A stretch of DNA of 36,124 bases, taken from assembly GCA_002418205.1 (NCBI GenBank), contig DIDP01000086.1, positions 1-36,124 of the forward strand, given 5' to 3'. The stretch's first letter is position 1, and every line of letters starts with the position of its first letter. Made by a program: the position numbers and the translations under genes. The notes under the pieces are model-generated. The model made no database searches. It saw nothing but the letters and a program-made list of their open reading frames with translations, and was not told the origin of the DNA. This document shows positions 23,016 to 31,341 of this stretch, in pieces. The DNA is from Anaerolineales bacterium UBA5797. GTDB taxonomy: Bacteria; Chloroflexota; Anaerolineae; Anaerolineales; Villigracilaceae.

Positions 23016-24794
23016 ATGGCAAGAATCGCAATTGACCCCATCACCCGCATCGAAGGACACCTGAGGATCGAAGTTCAGGTGGATAACGGCGCGGTCGCGG
23101 ACGCATGGGCATCCAGCACCATGTTCCGCGGGATCGAGATCATCCTAAAGGGACGCGATCCACGCGAAGCCTGGGTGATGACCCAGCGCATTTGCGGTGT
23201 CTGAACGACTGTACATGCACTCAGCTCCGTGCGAGCTGTCGAAGATGCCCTCGGAATAACAATTCCGAACAACGCGCGAATTCTGCGCAATATCATCGAA
23301 GGGATCCAGTACGTTCAGGATCACGTCATTCACTTCTATCACCTGCATGCCCTCGATTGGGTGGATGTGGTCAGCGCGCTCGATGCTGACCCGGCCGCCA
23401 CCTCGGCACTGGCGCAGTCCATTTCCGACTGGCCCAAATCCAGCGAGGATTATTTTGCCGGTGTCAAGGATAAACTCGCCTCATTCGTCCAAAGCGGACA
23501 GCTGGGTCCGTTCGCCAATGCCTATTGGGGACACCCCGCCTATAAGCTTCCGCCCGAAGCGAACCTGATGGCGGTGGCGCACTATCTTGAAGCGCTCGAT
23601 TGGCAGCGGGATGTCATCCGCGCACATGCCCTGCTTGGTGCAAAGAACCCGCACTTGCAGACCTATCTGGTTGGCGGCATGGCAACACCGATCGATCCGA
23701 CGAGTCAGTGGGCGATCAATGCGGACACCATCGCCCAGATCATGGGAATGTTCGCCCGCGCCAAGGAATTCGTGGATAAGGTCTACCTGCCCGATGTTCT
23801 GGCGGTCGCGCCGTTCTATCTGGATTGGGCGGGGATCGGCGGTGGCGAGGGCAACTTCCTGTCCTATGGCGACTTCCCCGAAGCGGACGGCACACAGTGG
23901 CTCCCGCAGGGATACATCCTCGGCAAGGACTTGAGCAAGGTGTATCCGCTCGATCAGGAAAAGGATATTACTGAATACGTCACACATTCGTGGTTCAAAT
24001 ATCCGGATGAGACGAAAGGCTTGAATCCGTGGGATGGCATCACGGAACCGAACTTCACCGGTCCGAATCCGCCGTTCAATTTCCTGAACGTGGATGATAA
24101 GTACACCTGGATGAAGGCTCCGCGCGTCCAGAATCACGCCATGGAGGTTGGTCCGCTGGCGCGCATGTTGGTGGCATATGCCAGTGGTCATCAGCGCGTG
24201 AAGGAGGTCGTTGACCTCGTTCTGGACAAACTCGGCGCGGGTCCTGAAGCGCTCTTCTCCACGCTCGGACGAACTGCCGCCCGGTGCATCGAGACGGTCG
24301 TTGTTGCCGAGAAACTTGCCGAGTGGACGAACGAACTCGTTGCCAGTATTGCCAGCGGTGACACGAAGATCCATGAGGGCATGGAGAAATGGAATCCCGA
24401 TAACTGGCCTGCTGAAGCGAAAGGCTGGGGATTTACCGAAGCCCCGCGCGGCGCCCTCGGTCACTGGGTCCACATCAAAGACAAGAAGATCGAGAATTAT
24501 CAGGCTGTCGTGCCATCCACGTGGAACTGCTCGCCGCGCGATGCCAAGGGCGAGCCGGGTCCGTATGAATCAGCCTTGATCGGCACACCGATCGCCGATG
24601 AAAAGATGCCGCTTGAAGTGCTGCGCACGATCCACTCATTCGATCCGTGCATGGCGTGCGGTGTTCACTTGTTGGATATCAATGGCAACGAGATCAATCG
24701 GATCACGCTCGATGCGGCTGACCAGTTCAACAATCCGCTGGTTCGCACACGCGGCGGTATCAAGAACGATAAAGAATGTAAAAGTTGTTCATGA
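23016..24794 (+). CDS. hybC: Group 1 [NiFe] hydrogenase large subunit (HybC-like) with in-frame UGA at the L1 ligand, putative selenoprotein
   Basis: A 592-residue large subunit if the UGA at 23202-23204 is decoded. Codons 1-62 begin ARIAIDPITRIEGHLRI and end RICGV; then comes UGA (codon 63), then TTVHALSSVRAVEDALG in the same frame. RxCGxC is the L1 motif, so the UGA replaces the second L1 cysteine, a bridging NiFe ligand. L2 is intact: DPCMACGVH with Cys545 and Cys548. A strong AAGGAGG precedes the start. A 41-residue tail after His551 ends CKSCS and is longer than the ~15 residues usual in group 1. Everything else is open, and the maturation protease gene overlaps its stop by ATGA. UGA is a normal stop elsewhere in the window. 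Selenocysteine is the favoured reading; a nonsense mutation or sequence error is the alternative. Confidence 0.8.
23202..23238 (+). promoter_or_regulatory. UGA codon and bSECIS-like hairpin in hybC
   Basis: CAGCTC (23222-23227) and GAGCTG (23233-23238) form a perfect 6-bp stem around the loop CGTGC. The loop begins after 23 nt from the UGA, within the 16-37 nt range described for bacterial SECIS elements. The second loop base is G, as the bacterial consensus expects. CGA just after the UGA can pair with TCG after the stem. A competing GCAC/GTGC pairing exists. Small hairpins occur by chance, so this alone is weak. Confidence 0.5.
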
Positions 24795-25285
24795 TCGAAC
24801 GTGCCTTCAAGACACTTGTGTTGGGCGTAGGCAACAAGTTGATGTCCGATGAAGGTATCGGCGTTCACGTCATCGAACGGCTCGCGTCGAGATACAAATT
24901 ACCCGAGGAGGTCCAGGTCCTGGATGGGGGGACACTGGGACTGGATCTACTCTATTATCTCGAAGGGATAGAGAATCTCCTAATCGTGGATGCAGCCCAA
25001 ACGGGGAGGGAAGCGGGGACAATGATCCGCCTTGAGGATGACGAAGTGCCGGCGTTCATGTCCGTCAAGATTTCCCCGCATCAAATGGGTGTGCCGGACA
25101 TGCTCGCCGCCGCGAAGATGAAGGATATCTACCCAAAACGTCTCGTGCTGTGGGGCATTCAACCGGATGAGATCACGCTCTCCCTGGACCTTTCGCCTAC
25201 TCTCGCTTCGAAGGTCGATTCCCTCACCGACAAATTGGTGGACGAACTGCGCGGCTGGGGCTACGAACCGATACCTGTTTCATGA
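24791..25285 (+). CDS. hybD: Hydrogenase maturation protease (HybD/HupD family)
   Basis: A 164-aa protease for the C-terminal processing of the adjacent large subunit. The core VLGVGNKLMSDEGIGVHV has GN with the Glu metal ligand, VDAAQTGREAGT has the Asp ligand, and SPHQMGVPDML has the His ligand, matching the nickel-binding triad of E. coli HybD. The ATG at 24791 overlaps the hybC stop (ATGA); a TTG six bases upstream is also in frame but less likely. Translational coupling across the hybC UGA suggests that full-length hybC translation drives its synthesis. It is only distantly similar to the protease at 19096, so each hydrogenase has its own. Confidence 0.9.
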   Translation: MIERAFKTLVLGVGNKLMSDEGIGVHVIERLASRYKLPEEVQVLDGGTLGLDLLYYLEGIENLLIVDAAQTGREAGTMIRLEDDEVPAFMSVKISPHQMGVPDMLAAAKMKDIYPKRLVLWGIQPDEITLSLDLSPTLASKVDSLTDKLVDELRGWGYEPIPVS

Positions 25286-25304
25286 AATTACGCGCTTCAA
25301 ATCG

Positions 25305-25339
25305 GAGGAAAGTTATCCGCAAACAGGATGACTTTCCTC
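25305..25339 (+). other. Strong intercistronic hairpin between hybD and hypA
   Basis: GAGGAAAGT-T-ATCC (25305-25318) pairs with GGAT-G-ACTTTCCTC (25326-25339), 13 Watson-Crick pairs plus one G-U, with a 7-nt loop. No T tract follows, so it is more likely an RNA stability or processing element, or a weak attenuator, than a simple terminator. Confidence 0.5.
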
Positions 25340-25384
25340 ACTTATTAATACAGCCCGAAAGGTCGTTTAATAGAATTGAGAGAA

Positions 25385-25726
25385 ATGCATGAACTAGCCG
25401 TTGCCCAGAGCATCCTCGATATTTCCCTCCGCCACGCGGAACAGGCGGAGGCGAAGCGCATCACGGATATTAACCTGGTAATCGGTCAATTCTCGTCCAT
25501 CGTGGATGACTCGATCCAGTTCTATTGGGATGTGATCGCAAATGGCACGCTGGCGGAGGGAGCTGTGCTCCACTTCGAACGAATCCCCGGCGAAATGACC
25601 TGCGGCAACTGCGGGCATACGTTTCAGCCTTCGGATGAAACGTTTGCCTGCCCATCCTGTGACAGTGGATTTGTCCGCATCACAAGAGGCGACGAGTTTC
25701 GCGTTGATAGCATTGATGTTGAGTAA
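25385..25726 (+). CDS. hypA: Hydrogenase nickel-insertion protein HypA
   Basis: A 113-aa metallochaperone that delivers nickel with HypB to the large-subunit precursor. The N-terminal MHELAVAQSIL contains the nickel ligand His2, which requires the ATG at 25385 to be the start; the frame extends nine bases to a TTG, which would bury the MHE terminus. The structural zinc site is CGNCG (about residues 73-77) and CPSCD (about residues 89-93). Length is standard. It begins the hypABFCDE set and is separated from hypB by a palindromic repeat. Confidence 0.95.
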   Translation: MHELAVAQSILDISLRHAEQAEAKRITDINLVIGQFSSIVDDSIQFYWDVIANGTLAEGAVLHFERIPGEMTCGNCGHTFQPSDETFACPSCDSGFVRITRGDEFRVDSIDVE

Positions 25727-25730
25727 TTTT

Positions 25731-25822
25731 TGTCATTGCGAGGAAGAGTGAAGCGATGACGAAGCAATCTCGCTGTTGAATTTAGGATTTCTTCGTCGCA
25801 ACAACCGCTCCTTGCAATGACA
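25731..25822. repeat. Dispersed palindromic element (GTCATTGCGAGGA family) between hypA and hypB
   Basis: The ends TGTCATTGCGAGGA (25731-25744) and TCCTTGCAATGACA (25809-25822) are inverted copies with one mismatch. Inner GACGAAGCAATCT and the inverted GATTTCTTCGTCGC segment also pair imperfectly, giving a ~92-bp cruciform-like unit. Elements with this GTCATTGCGAGGA...GACGAAGCAATCTC theme are familiar from Chloroflexota genomes, in my recollection. It fills the gap between hypA and hypB and could be a non-autonomous mobile repeat. Confidence 0.7.
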
Positions 25823-25837
25823 TGGATACGGAGTGAT

Positions 25838-26500
<663 letters not shown>

Positions 26501-26503
26501 GCG

Positions 26504-28870
26504 ATGCCGATTTCGAAGCACATCCATGTGACAGGCGTGGTGCAGGGAGTGGGTTTCCGTCCGTTTGTGTATGGACTGGCTAACCGGTTCGATCTGCATG
26601 GCTGGGTGTGCAACACGTCTGCCGGCGTGGAGATCCACGTTGAAGGGGAAGGGGCGGATGTCGAAGCGTTCATCGAGTCGCTTTCGGCGGAGGCGCCACC
26701 TTTGGCGCGGGTGGAGCAGGTTTCGGCTTGGGACGAGGCGGTTGAGGGTCCCTCCAGTTTTGAAATCCGCGAGTCGGAGAGGGTCGATGGGGCTTTCCAG
26801 CCGGTTTCACCGGACGTCGCCATCTGCGAAGATTGCGAACACGAGTTGTTCGATCCCGAGGATCATCGTTATTTATATCCGTTCATCAATTGCACCAATT
26901 GCGGACCGCGCTTCACGATCATCAAGGATCTGCCGTATGACCGCCCCGCCACGACCATGGCGGATTTTCCGATGTGTGAAATATGCAAAAGGGAATATGA
27001 AAACCCGCTGGACCGGCGCTTCCATGCCCAGCCGGTGGCTTGTCCCGAGTGCGGACCCATCGTGCAGCTCCGGCATTCGTTGGCAGATGAAGAGACCTTA
27101 TCGAACATCGATCTGCGTCTCCCTGCGATCTTGAACGCGCGCCGCCTGTTGCGCGAGGGGAGGATCCTCGCGGTGAAGGGACTTGGCGGATTTCATCTCG
27201 CCTGTGATGCCAGAAATAAAAAAGCGGTGGAAGAACTTCGTCAAAGAAAAGGCAGGGTCGGGAAACCGTTCGCCCTGATGATGGCGGACCTCAATACGGT
27301 GAGACAGTATTGTGAAGTAAATGAAATGGAACACGCCTTGCTCACCGGCAGGGACAAGCCGATCGTCCTGTTGACCAAAAAGGCGAACGCGGGCATTCCG
27401 GATGAGATCGCGCCGGGCATGGATACCCTGGGAGTCATGCTCCCCTATACCCCATTGCATCACCTGCTGCTCAATCAGACTGATCTTGTTCTCGCACGGG
27501 AAGCCGCTCCGCCTGTGTTGGTGATGACCAGCGGGAACTTCAGCGAAGAACCAATTGCCACGGATAATCTGGAGGCGCTCGATCACCTTGCTCCGCTTGC
27601 CGATGCCTTCCTGCTCCATGACCGCGAGATCCACATCCGGTGTGACGACTCGGTGGTGAGAGTTGAAAGTTCAATGTTGAAGGTTGAAGGTTCTGAGACC
27701 TGCGACCTGCAGTCTTCGACCATGTATCTCCGCCGCAGTCGCGGGTATGCCCCATATCCCGTTCAACTTCCGTTTCAAGCGAAACATATTCTCGCGGTGG
27801 GCGGCGAGTTAAAGAACACCTTCTGTCTTACGCGCGACCGGTATGCCTTTCTCAGCCAACACATCGGCGACATGGAAAATGCGGAGGTCTATGAATCGTT
27901 CGAGCAGGGCGTGGAGCATCTCAGCCGTTTGTTCCGCATCACGCCTGAACTGGTCGCGTACGACATGCACCCCGGCTATTACACCACCCGATATGCGGAA
28001 AAGATCACCCACATTCCACGCCTCGCCGTGCAGCATCACCATGCCCACATCGCGGCTTGCATGGCGGATAACGGTCTGAATGACAGACAGGTGATCGGCT
28101 TGTCCTTCGATGGAACCGGATATGGGACCGACGGCAAAATCTGGGGCGGGGAGGTGCTTCTCGCCTCCTACGCGGACTTCGAGCGGGTTGCCCATCTGGA
28201 ATATCTTCCACTCCCCGGCGGCGACGCGGCGACGCGCAATCCCTGGCGGATCGCGGTCGGGTATGCCAACGTGCTGGGATTGAACGTTGATGATTTGCCG
28301 TTCCTGCATTCCATCGAGCCGCCGATGGTGGATCTTGTCCGCAAGCAGGTGCATAGGAAACTGAACGCGCCCGAGACATCGAGCATGGGACGTCTGTTCG
28401 ACGCGGTGGCTGCTTTAACGGGGATCAGGAACGAGGTCACGTATGAAGCGCAGGCGGCGATGGAACTTGAAGTATTGTCGAAACCGGCTTTGAACGGAGC
28501 GAGTCCCTATCCCTTTGAAATCGAAGGCGATGTGCTCCGACTCGGCGAGTTGCTGAAGCATGTTATAGAGGATGTGCGCAGAAAAGAATCTGTCAGCGTG
28601 ATCGGCGCGCGCTTCCACCACACGATCTGCAAAATGGCGGTGGATGTGAGTAAAAGTGTTCGCAAACAAACGGGCATCCGGGAGGTGGCTCTTTCGGGCG
28701 GCGTCTGGCAAAACCAGGTGCTGTTCGATCTGGCGCGTTCGGCATTATTGAAGGATGGCTTCGTTGTTTACACCCATCGGTTGACGCCCGCCAATGATGG
28801 CGGTCTTGCGTTGGGTCAGGCGGCTGTAGCGAATGTTCTTGCGGGCGGAGGAACACTGCCGTCGCAATGA
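26504..28870 (+). CDS. hypF: Carbamoyltransferase HypF
   Basis: A 788-aa protein that uses carbamoyl phosphate to provide the cyanide precursor for the NiFe site. Domains in order: acylphosphatase (VQGVGFRPFV, residues ~12-21), two zinc fingers (CEDCEHELF with CTNCGPRF, then CEICKREY with CPECGP), a YrdC-like domain (KGLGGFHLACDA, KPFALM, MTSGNFSEEP), and a Kae1-like domain (VQHHHAHIAACMADN, SFDGTGYGTDG, LSGGVWQNQV). An unusual stretch at residues ~387-403 (VESSMLKVEGSETCDLQ) is encoded by tandem heptanucleotides inserted between DDSVVR and YLRRSRGY, where homologues normally have a short link. The frame is maintained. Confidence 0.95.
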   Translation: MPISKHIHVTGVVQGVGFRPFVYGLANRFDLHGWVCNTSAGVEIHVEGEGADVEAFIESLSAEAPPLARVEQVSAWDEAVEGPSSFEIRESERVDGAFQPVSPDVAICEDCEHELFDPEDHRYLYPFINCTNCGPRFTIIKDLPYDRPATTMADFPMCEICKREYENPLDRRFHAQPVACPECGPIVQLRHSLADEETLSNIDLRLPAILNARRLLREGRILAVKGLGGFHLACDARNKKAVEELRQRKGRVGKPFALMMADLNTVRQYCEVNEMEHALLTGRDKPIVLLTKKANAGIPDEIAPGMDTLGVMLPYTPLHHLLLNQTDLVLAREAAPPVLVMTSGNFSEEPIATDNLEALDHLAPLADAFLLHDREIHIRCDDSVVRVESSMLKVEGSETCDLQSSTMYLRRSRGYAPYPVQLPFQAKHILAVGGELKNTFCLTRDRYAFLSQHIGDMENAEVYESFEQGVEHLSRLFRITPELVAYDMHPGYYTTRYAEKITHIPRLAVQHHHAHIAACMADNGLNDRQVIGLSFDGTGYGTDGKIWGGEVLLASYADFERVAHLEYLPLPGGDAATRNPWRIAVGYANVLGLNVDDLPFLHSIEPPMVDLVRKQVHRKLNAPETSSMGRLFDAVAALTGIRNEVTYEAQAAMELEVLSKPALNGASPYPFEIEGDVLRLGELLKHVIEDVRRKESVSVIGARFHHTICKMAVDVSKSVRKQTGIREVALSGGVWQNQVLFDLARSALLKDGFVVYTHRLTPANDGGLALGQAAVANVLAGGGTLPSQ
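27662..27710 (+). repeat. Heptanucleotide tandem repeat inside hypF
   Basis: Five 7-bp units based on GTTGAAG (27662-27696: GTTGAAA, GTTCAAT, GTTGAAG, GTTGAAG, GTTCTGA) are followed by two GACCTGC units (27697-27710). The whole insert encodes 16-17 residues in frame. The unit length is not a multiple of three, so gain or loss of one unit would shift the hypF frame. Confidence 0.7.
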
Positions 28871-28885
28871 TTATAGGAGGTACGA

Positions 28886-29143
28886 ATGTGTCTTAGTATT
28901 CCGGGAAAGATCACAGAGATCTCGCAGGATGGATCGCTGCTCATGGGCATGGTCGACTTCGGCGGTGTTACGCGCGAGGTGTGCCTGGATTATGTGCCCG
29001 AAGCGCAGGTGGGTCAGTACGTGTTGATCCACGTCGGGTTTGCCATCAGCCTTCTCGACGAAGAAGAGGCGATGGAACGCCTCAACACGATCCGTGAACT
29101 TGCGGACTTCGAGGAAGAGTTAAAGTCCGATGGCAGTTTGTGA
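28886..29143 (+). CDS. hypC: Hydrogenase assembly chaperone HypC
   Basis: An 85-aa HypC/HybG-family chaperone that carries the Fe(CN)2CO unit with HypD and holds the large-subunit precursor. The essential N-terminal MCLSIPGKI has Cys2, and the chain ends in an acidic helix (EEELKSDG). TAGGAGG precedes the start. Only one hypC copy is visible for two hydrogenases, so it may serve both. It is followed by hypD with a few bases between them or a GTGA overlap. Confidence 0.95.
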   Translation: MCLSIPGKITEISQDGSLLMGMVDFGGVTREVCLDYVPEAQVGQYVLIHVGFAISLLDEEEAMERLNTIRELADFEEELKSDGSL

Positions 29144-29145
29144 TC

Positions 29146-30243
29146 ATGAAATATATCGATGAATACCGCGACCCGGCAAAGGTCAAAACCCTGCTGGCGG
29201 AGATCGGAAAGGTCACAACCCGCCCGTGGGTTGTGATGGAGATCTGCGGCGGGCAGACCCATGCCTTTTTGCATCACGGTCTCGACCAGATGCTGCCCGG
29301 CGGGATCGAACTTGTCCACGGACCGGGATGCCCGGTTTGCGTCACGCCGTTGGAACAGATCGATAAGGCTCTGGCGATCGCCTCCCGCCCTGACGTGATC
29401 TTTACCTCCTACGGTGATATGCTGCGCGTACCCGGCTCCACTGTGGACCTGTTCACTGTTCGTGCAAAAGGCGGGGATGTGCGCGTGGTTTACTCTCCGC
29501 TCGAAGCGGTCAAGATCGCGGAAGCGAATCCCGAAAAGCAGGTGGTCTTCTTTGCGATCGGGTTTGAAACCACCGCGCCGCCCAACGCGATGGCAGTTTT
29601 GCAGGCAAGTCGACGCGGCATCAATAATTTTTCGGTGCTGGTATCGCATGTGTGTGTGCCGCCTGCGATGGAGGCAATTCTCAGTTCCAAAATGAACCGG
29701 GTGCAGGCATTCCTCGCGGCAGGACACGTCTGCGCGGTGATGGGGTATCACGAATATGCGCCCCTCGTTGAGAAGTATAAAATTCCCATTGTTGTAACCG
29801 GGTTTGAACCAGTCGATCTTTTGCGCGGTGTGCTGTCCGCGGTCAGGCAACTGGAGGCGGGCGTTGCAAAGATGGAAAATGCCTACGAACGTGCGGTCAC
29901 GTTTGAAGGCAATCAGCCTGCGCAAAAAGTAATGAACACCGTTTTTCAATCCGTTGACCGCAAATGGCGCGGCATCGGGACCATTCCGCAAAGCGGTTTG
30001 GGGTTGCGCCCTGAGTTCGGGCAGTTCGATGCGGAAAAACGTTTTGCCGTGGGGGAGATCGTCACCCAGGAATCGCCGCTTTGCATTGCAGGGGAGATCC
30101 TGCAGGGCATGAAGAAGCCTCCGCAGTGCGTTGCGTACGGAAAACAATGCACGCCGCAAAATCCGCTCGGCGCGCCGATGGTTTCCGCCGAGGGCGCGTG
30201 CGCGGCATATTACAAATATCACCGGGATGTGGCAAATGGATGA
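29146..30243 (+). CDS. hypD: Hydrogenase formation protein HypD
   Basis: A 365-aa iron-sulfur scaffold on which Fe(CN)2CO is assembled with HypC. Conserved features: MEICGGQTHAF, HGPGCPVCVTP (active-site Cys pair), FFAIGFETTAPP, HVCAVMGYHEY, and the C-terminal cluster Cys set in SPLCIAGEILQG, PPQCVAYGKQCTP and SAEGACAAYY. The ATG at 29146 is favoured; a GTG at 29140 overlapping the hypC stop is the alternative and would add two residues. The 3' end overlaps hypE by a few bases. Confidence 0.95.
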   Translation: MKYIDEYRDPAKVKTLLAEIGKVTTRPWVVMEICGGQTHAFLHHGLDQMLPGGIELVHGPGCPVCVTPLEQIDKALAIASRPDVIFTSYGDMLRVPGSTVDLFTVRAKGGDVRVVYSPLEAVKIAEANPEKQVVFFAIGFETTAPPNAMAVLQASRRGINNFSVLVSHVCVPPAMEAILSSKMNRVQAFLAAGHVCAVMGYHEYAPLVEKYKIPIVVTGFEPVDLLRGVLSAVRQLEAGVAKMENAYERAVTFEGNQPAQKVMNTVFQSVDRKWRGIGTIPQSGLGLRPEFGQFDAEKRFAVGEIVTQESPLCIAGEILQGMKKPPQCVAYGKQCTPQNPLGAPMVSAEGACAAYYKYHRDVANG

Positions 30244-31288
30244 AATTGATTTTGAAGGATGGACCTGCCCGGTGCCGATCCGCCCGACGGATACGGTGAT
30301 CCTCGGTCACGGTTCCGGCGGGACCTTGAGCCGGGATCTGCTTAACCGGCTTTTCCTCCCCGAATTGGGGAAAGCCGCCCCGCGCGCCCTGGATGATTCC
30401 GCGGTGGTGACCATGGATGGTCAGCGCTACGCGGTCACCACCGACTCGCACGTTGTCTCCCCGTTGTTCTTCCCCGGCGGTGACATCGGTCGGCTGGCGA
30501 TCTGCGGAACGGTCAATGACCTGGCGATGGTCGGGGCGATCCCGATTGCATTGACCTGTGGCTTTGTATTGGAGGAAGGTCTGTCATTTGAATTGTTGCA
30601 GCGTGTTGTAAGGTCAATGGAGGAAGCCGCGAGGGAGGCGGGTGTCTTTATCGCCGCGGGCGATACAAAGGTCGTGCAAAGAGGCGGGGCGGATCAAATC
30701 TTTATCAATACCTCGGGCATCGGAAAAATTGCGGAGGGAATCAATATCTCCGGCGCGAACGCCAAAGAGGGGGATGTGGTCATCGTCTCGGGGACGATCG
30801 GCGATCACGGCATTGCGGTCATGTCTGCGAGGGAGGATCTGGGATTCGAAACCAGACTGGAAAGCGATGTGGCTCCGTTGAATCATTTGGTTGCGGAGAT
30901 GATCTCTGCCGGTGAAGTTCGCGTCCTGCGCGATCCCACCCGCGGCGGTTTGGCGACATCGCTGGTTGAAATCTCCGAACAGTCGAATGTGACGATTGAG
31001 ATCATGGAACCATCTTTGCCCGTAAAACCCACTGTCAGCGCCGCATGTGAAATGTTGGGCTTCGATCCGTTTTATGTCGCAAACGAAGGGAAGCTGGTTG
31101 CCTTCATCAAGGAAAACGATGCCGATAAAGTTCTGGAAGCAATGAAGAAAACAAAATATGGCGGTGACGCCGCCATGATCGGCAGAGTAATTGGGACGGG
31201 AAGACCCCAGGTGAGACTGAAAACTGCAATCGGGGGAACGAGACTGCTGGACATGCTTCCGGGGGAAATGCTGCCGCGGATCTGTTAA
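30236..31288 (+). CDS. hypE: Carbamoyl dehydratase HypE
   Basis: A 350-aa PurM/AIR-synthase-like enzyme that dehydrates the carbamoyl group on its C-terminal Cys to thiocyanate, the donor of CN to HypCD. The N-terminal region has ILGHGSGGTLSRDLL, then the ATP-binding DDSAVV and GDIGRLAICGTVNDLAMVG segments. The chain ends PRIC, the conserved HypE terminus carrying the reactive Cys. The ATG at 30236 overlaps the hypD stop region; an in-frame ATG at 30227 is almost as good. The frame is open to 30131 but inside hypD. A perfect 13-bp palindrome follows. Confidence 0.94.
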   Translation: MDEIDFEGWTCPVPIRPTDTVILGHGSGGTLSRDLLNRLFLPELGKAAPRALDDSAVVTMDGQRYAVTTDSHVVSPLFFPGGDIGRLAICGTVNDLAMVGAIPIALTCGFVLEEGLSFELLQRVVRSMEEAAREAGVFIAAGDTKVVQRGGADQIFINTSGIGKIAEGINISGANAKEGDVVIVSGTIGDHGIAVMSAREDLGFETRLESDVAPLNHLVAEMISAGEVRVLRDPTRGGLATSLVEISEQSNVTIEIMEPSLPVKPTVSAACEMLGFDPFYVANEGKLVAFIKENDADKVLEAMKKTKYGGDAAMIGRVIGTGRPQVRLKTAIGGTRLLDMLPGEMLPRIC

Positions 31289-31291
31289 ACG

Positions 31292-31322
31292 TGCAGGGGC
31301 ACGACAACGTCGTGCCCCTGCA
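31292..31322. terminator. GC-rich perfect hairpin between the convergent hypE and nrfD-like genes
   Basis: GCAGGGGCACGAC (31293-31305) pairs with GTCGTGCCCCTGC (31309-31321) around AAC; a T-A pair extends it. Only short T runs flank it on either strand, so it is either a weak bidirectional terminator or a copy of the dispersed GCAGGGGCACGAC-type palindrome known in many genomes. Confidence 0.6.
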
Positions 31323-31341
31323 ATTTCGATCAAGTCTGATA

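Noticed and set aside
23016..23204. A separate 62-aa protein and a separate 521-aa protein starting at the GTG at 23229
   Set aside because: Both pieces align in the same frame to one large subunit. The GTG product would lack the L1 motif and has no ribosome binding site, so a single UGA-containing gene is the better model.
23202..23204. UGA read as tryptophan or glycine (alternative genetic code)
   Set aside because: UGA ends many genes in the window in ATGA overlaps (for example 12151, 13140 and 24792), so the standard code applies.
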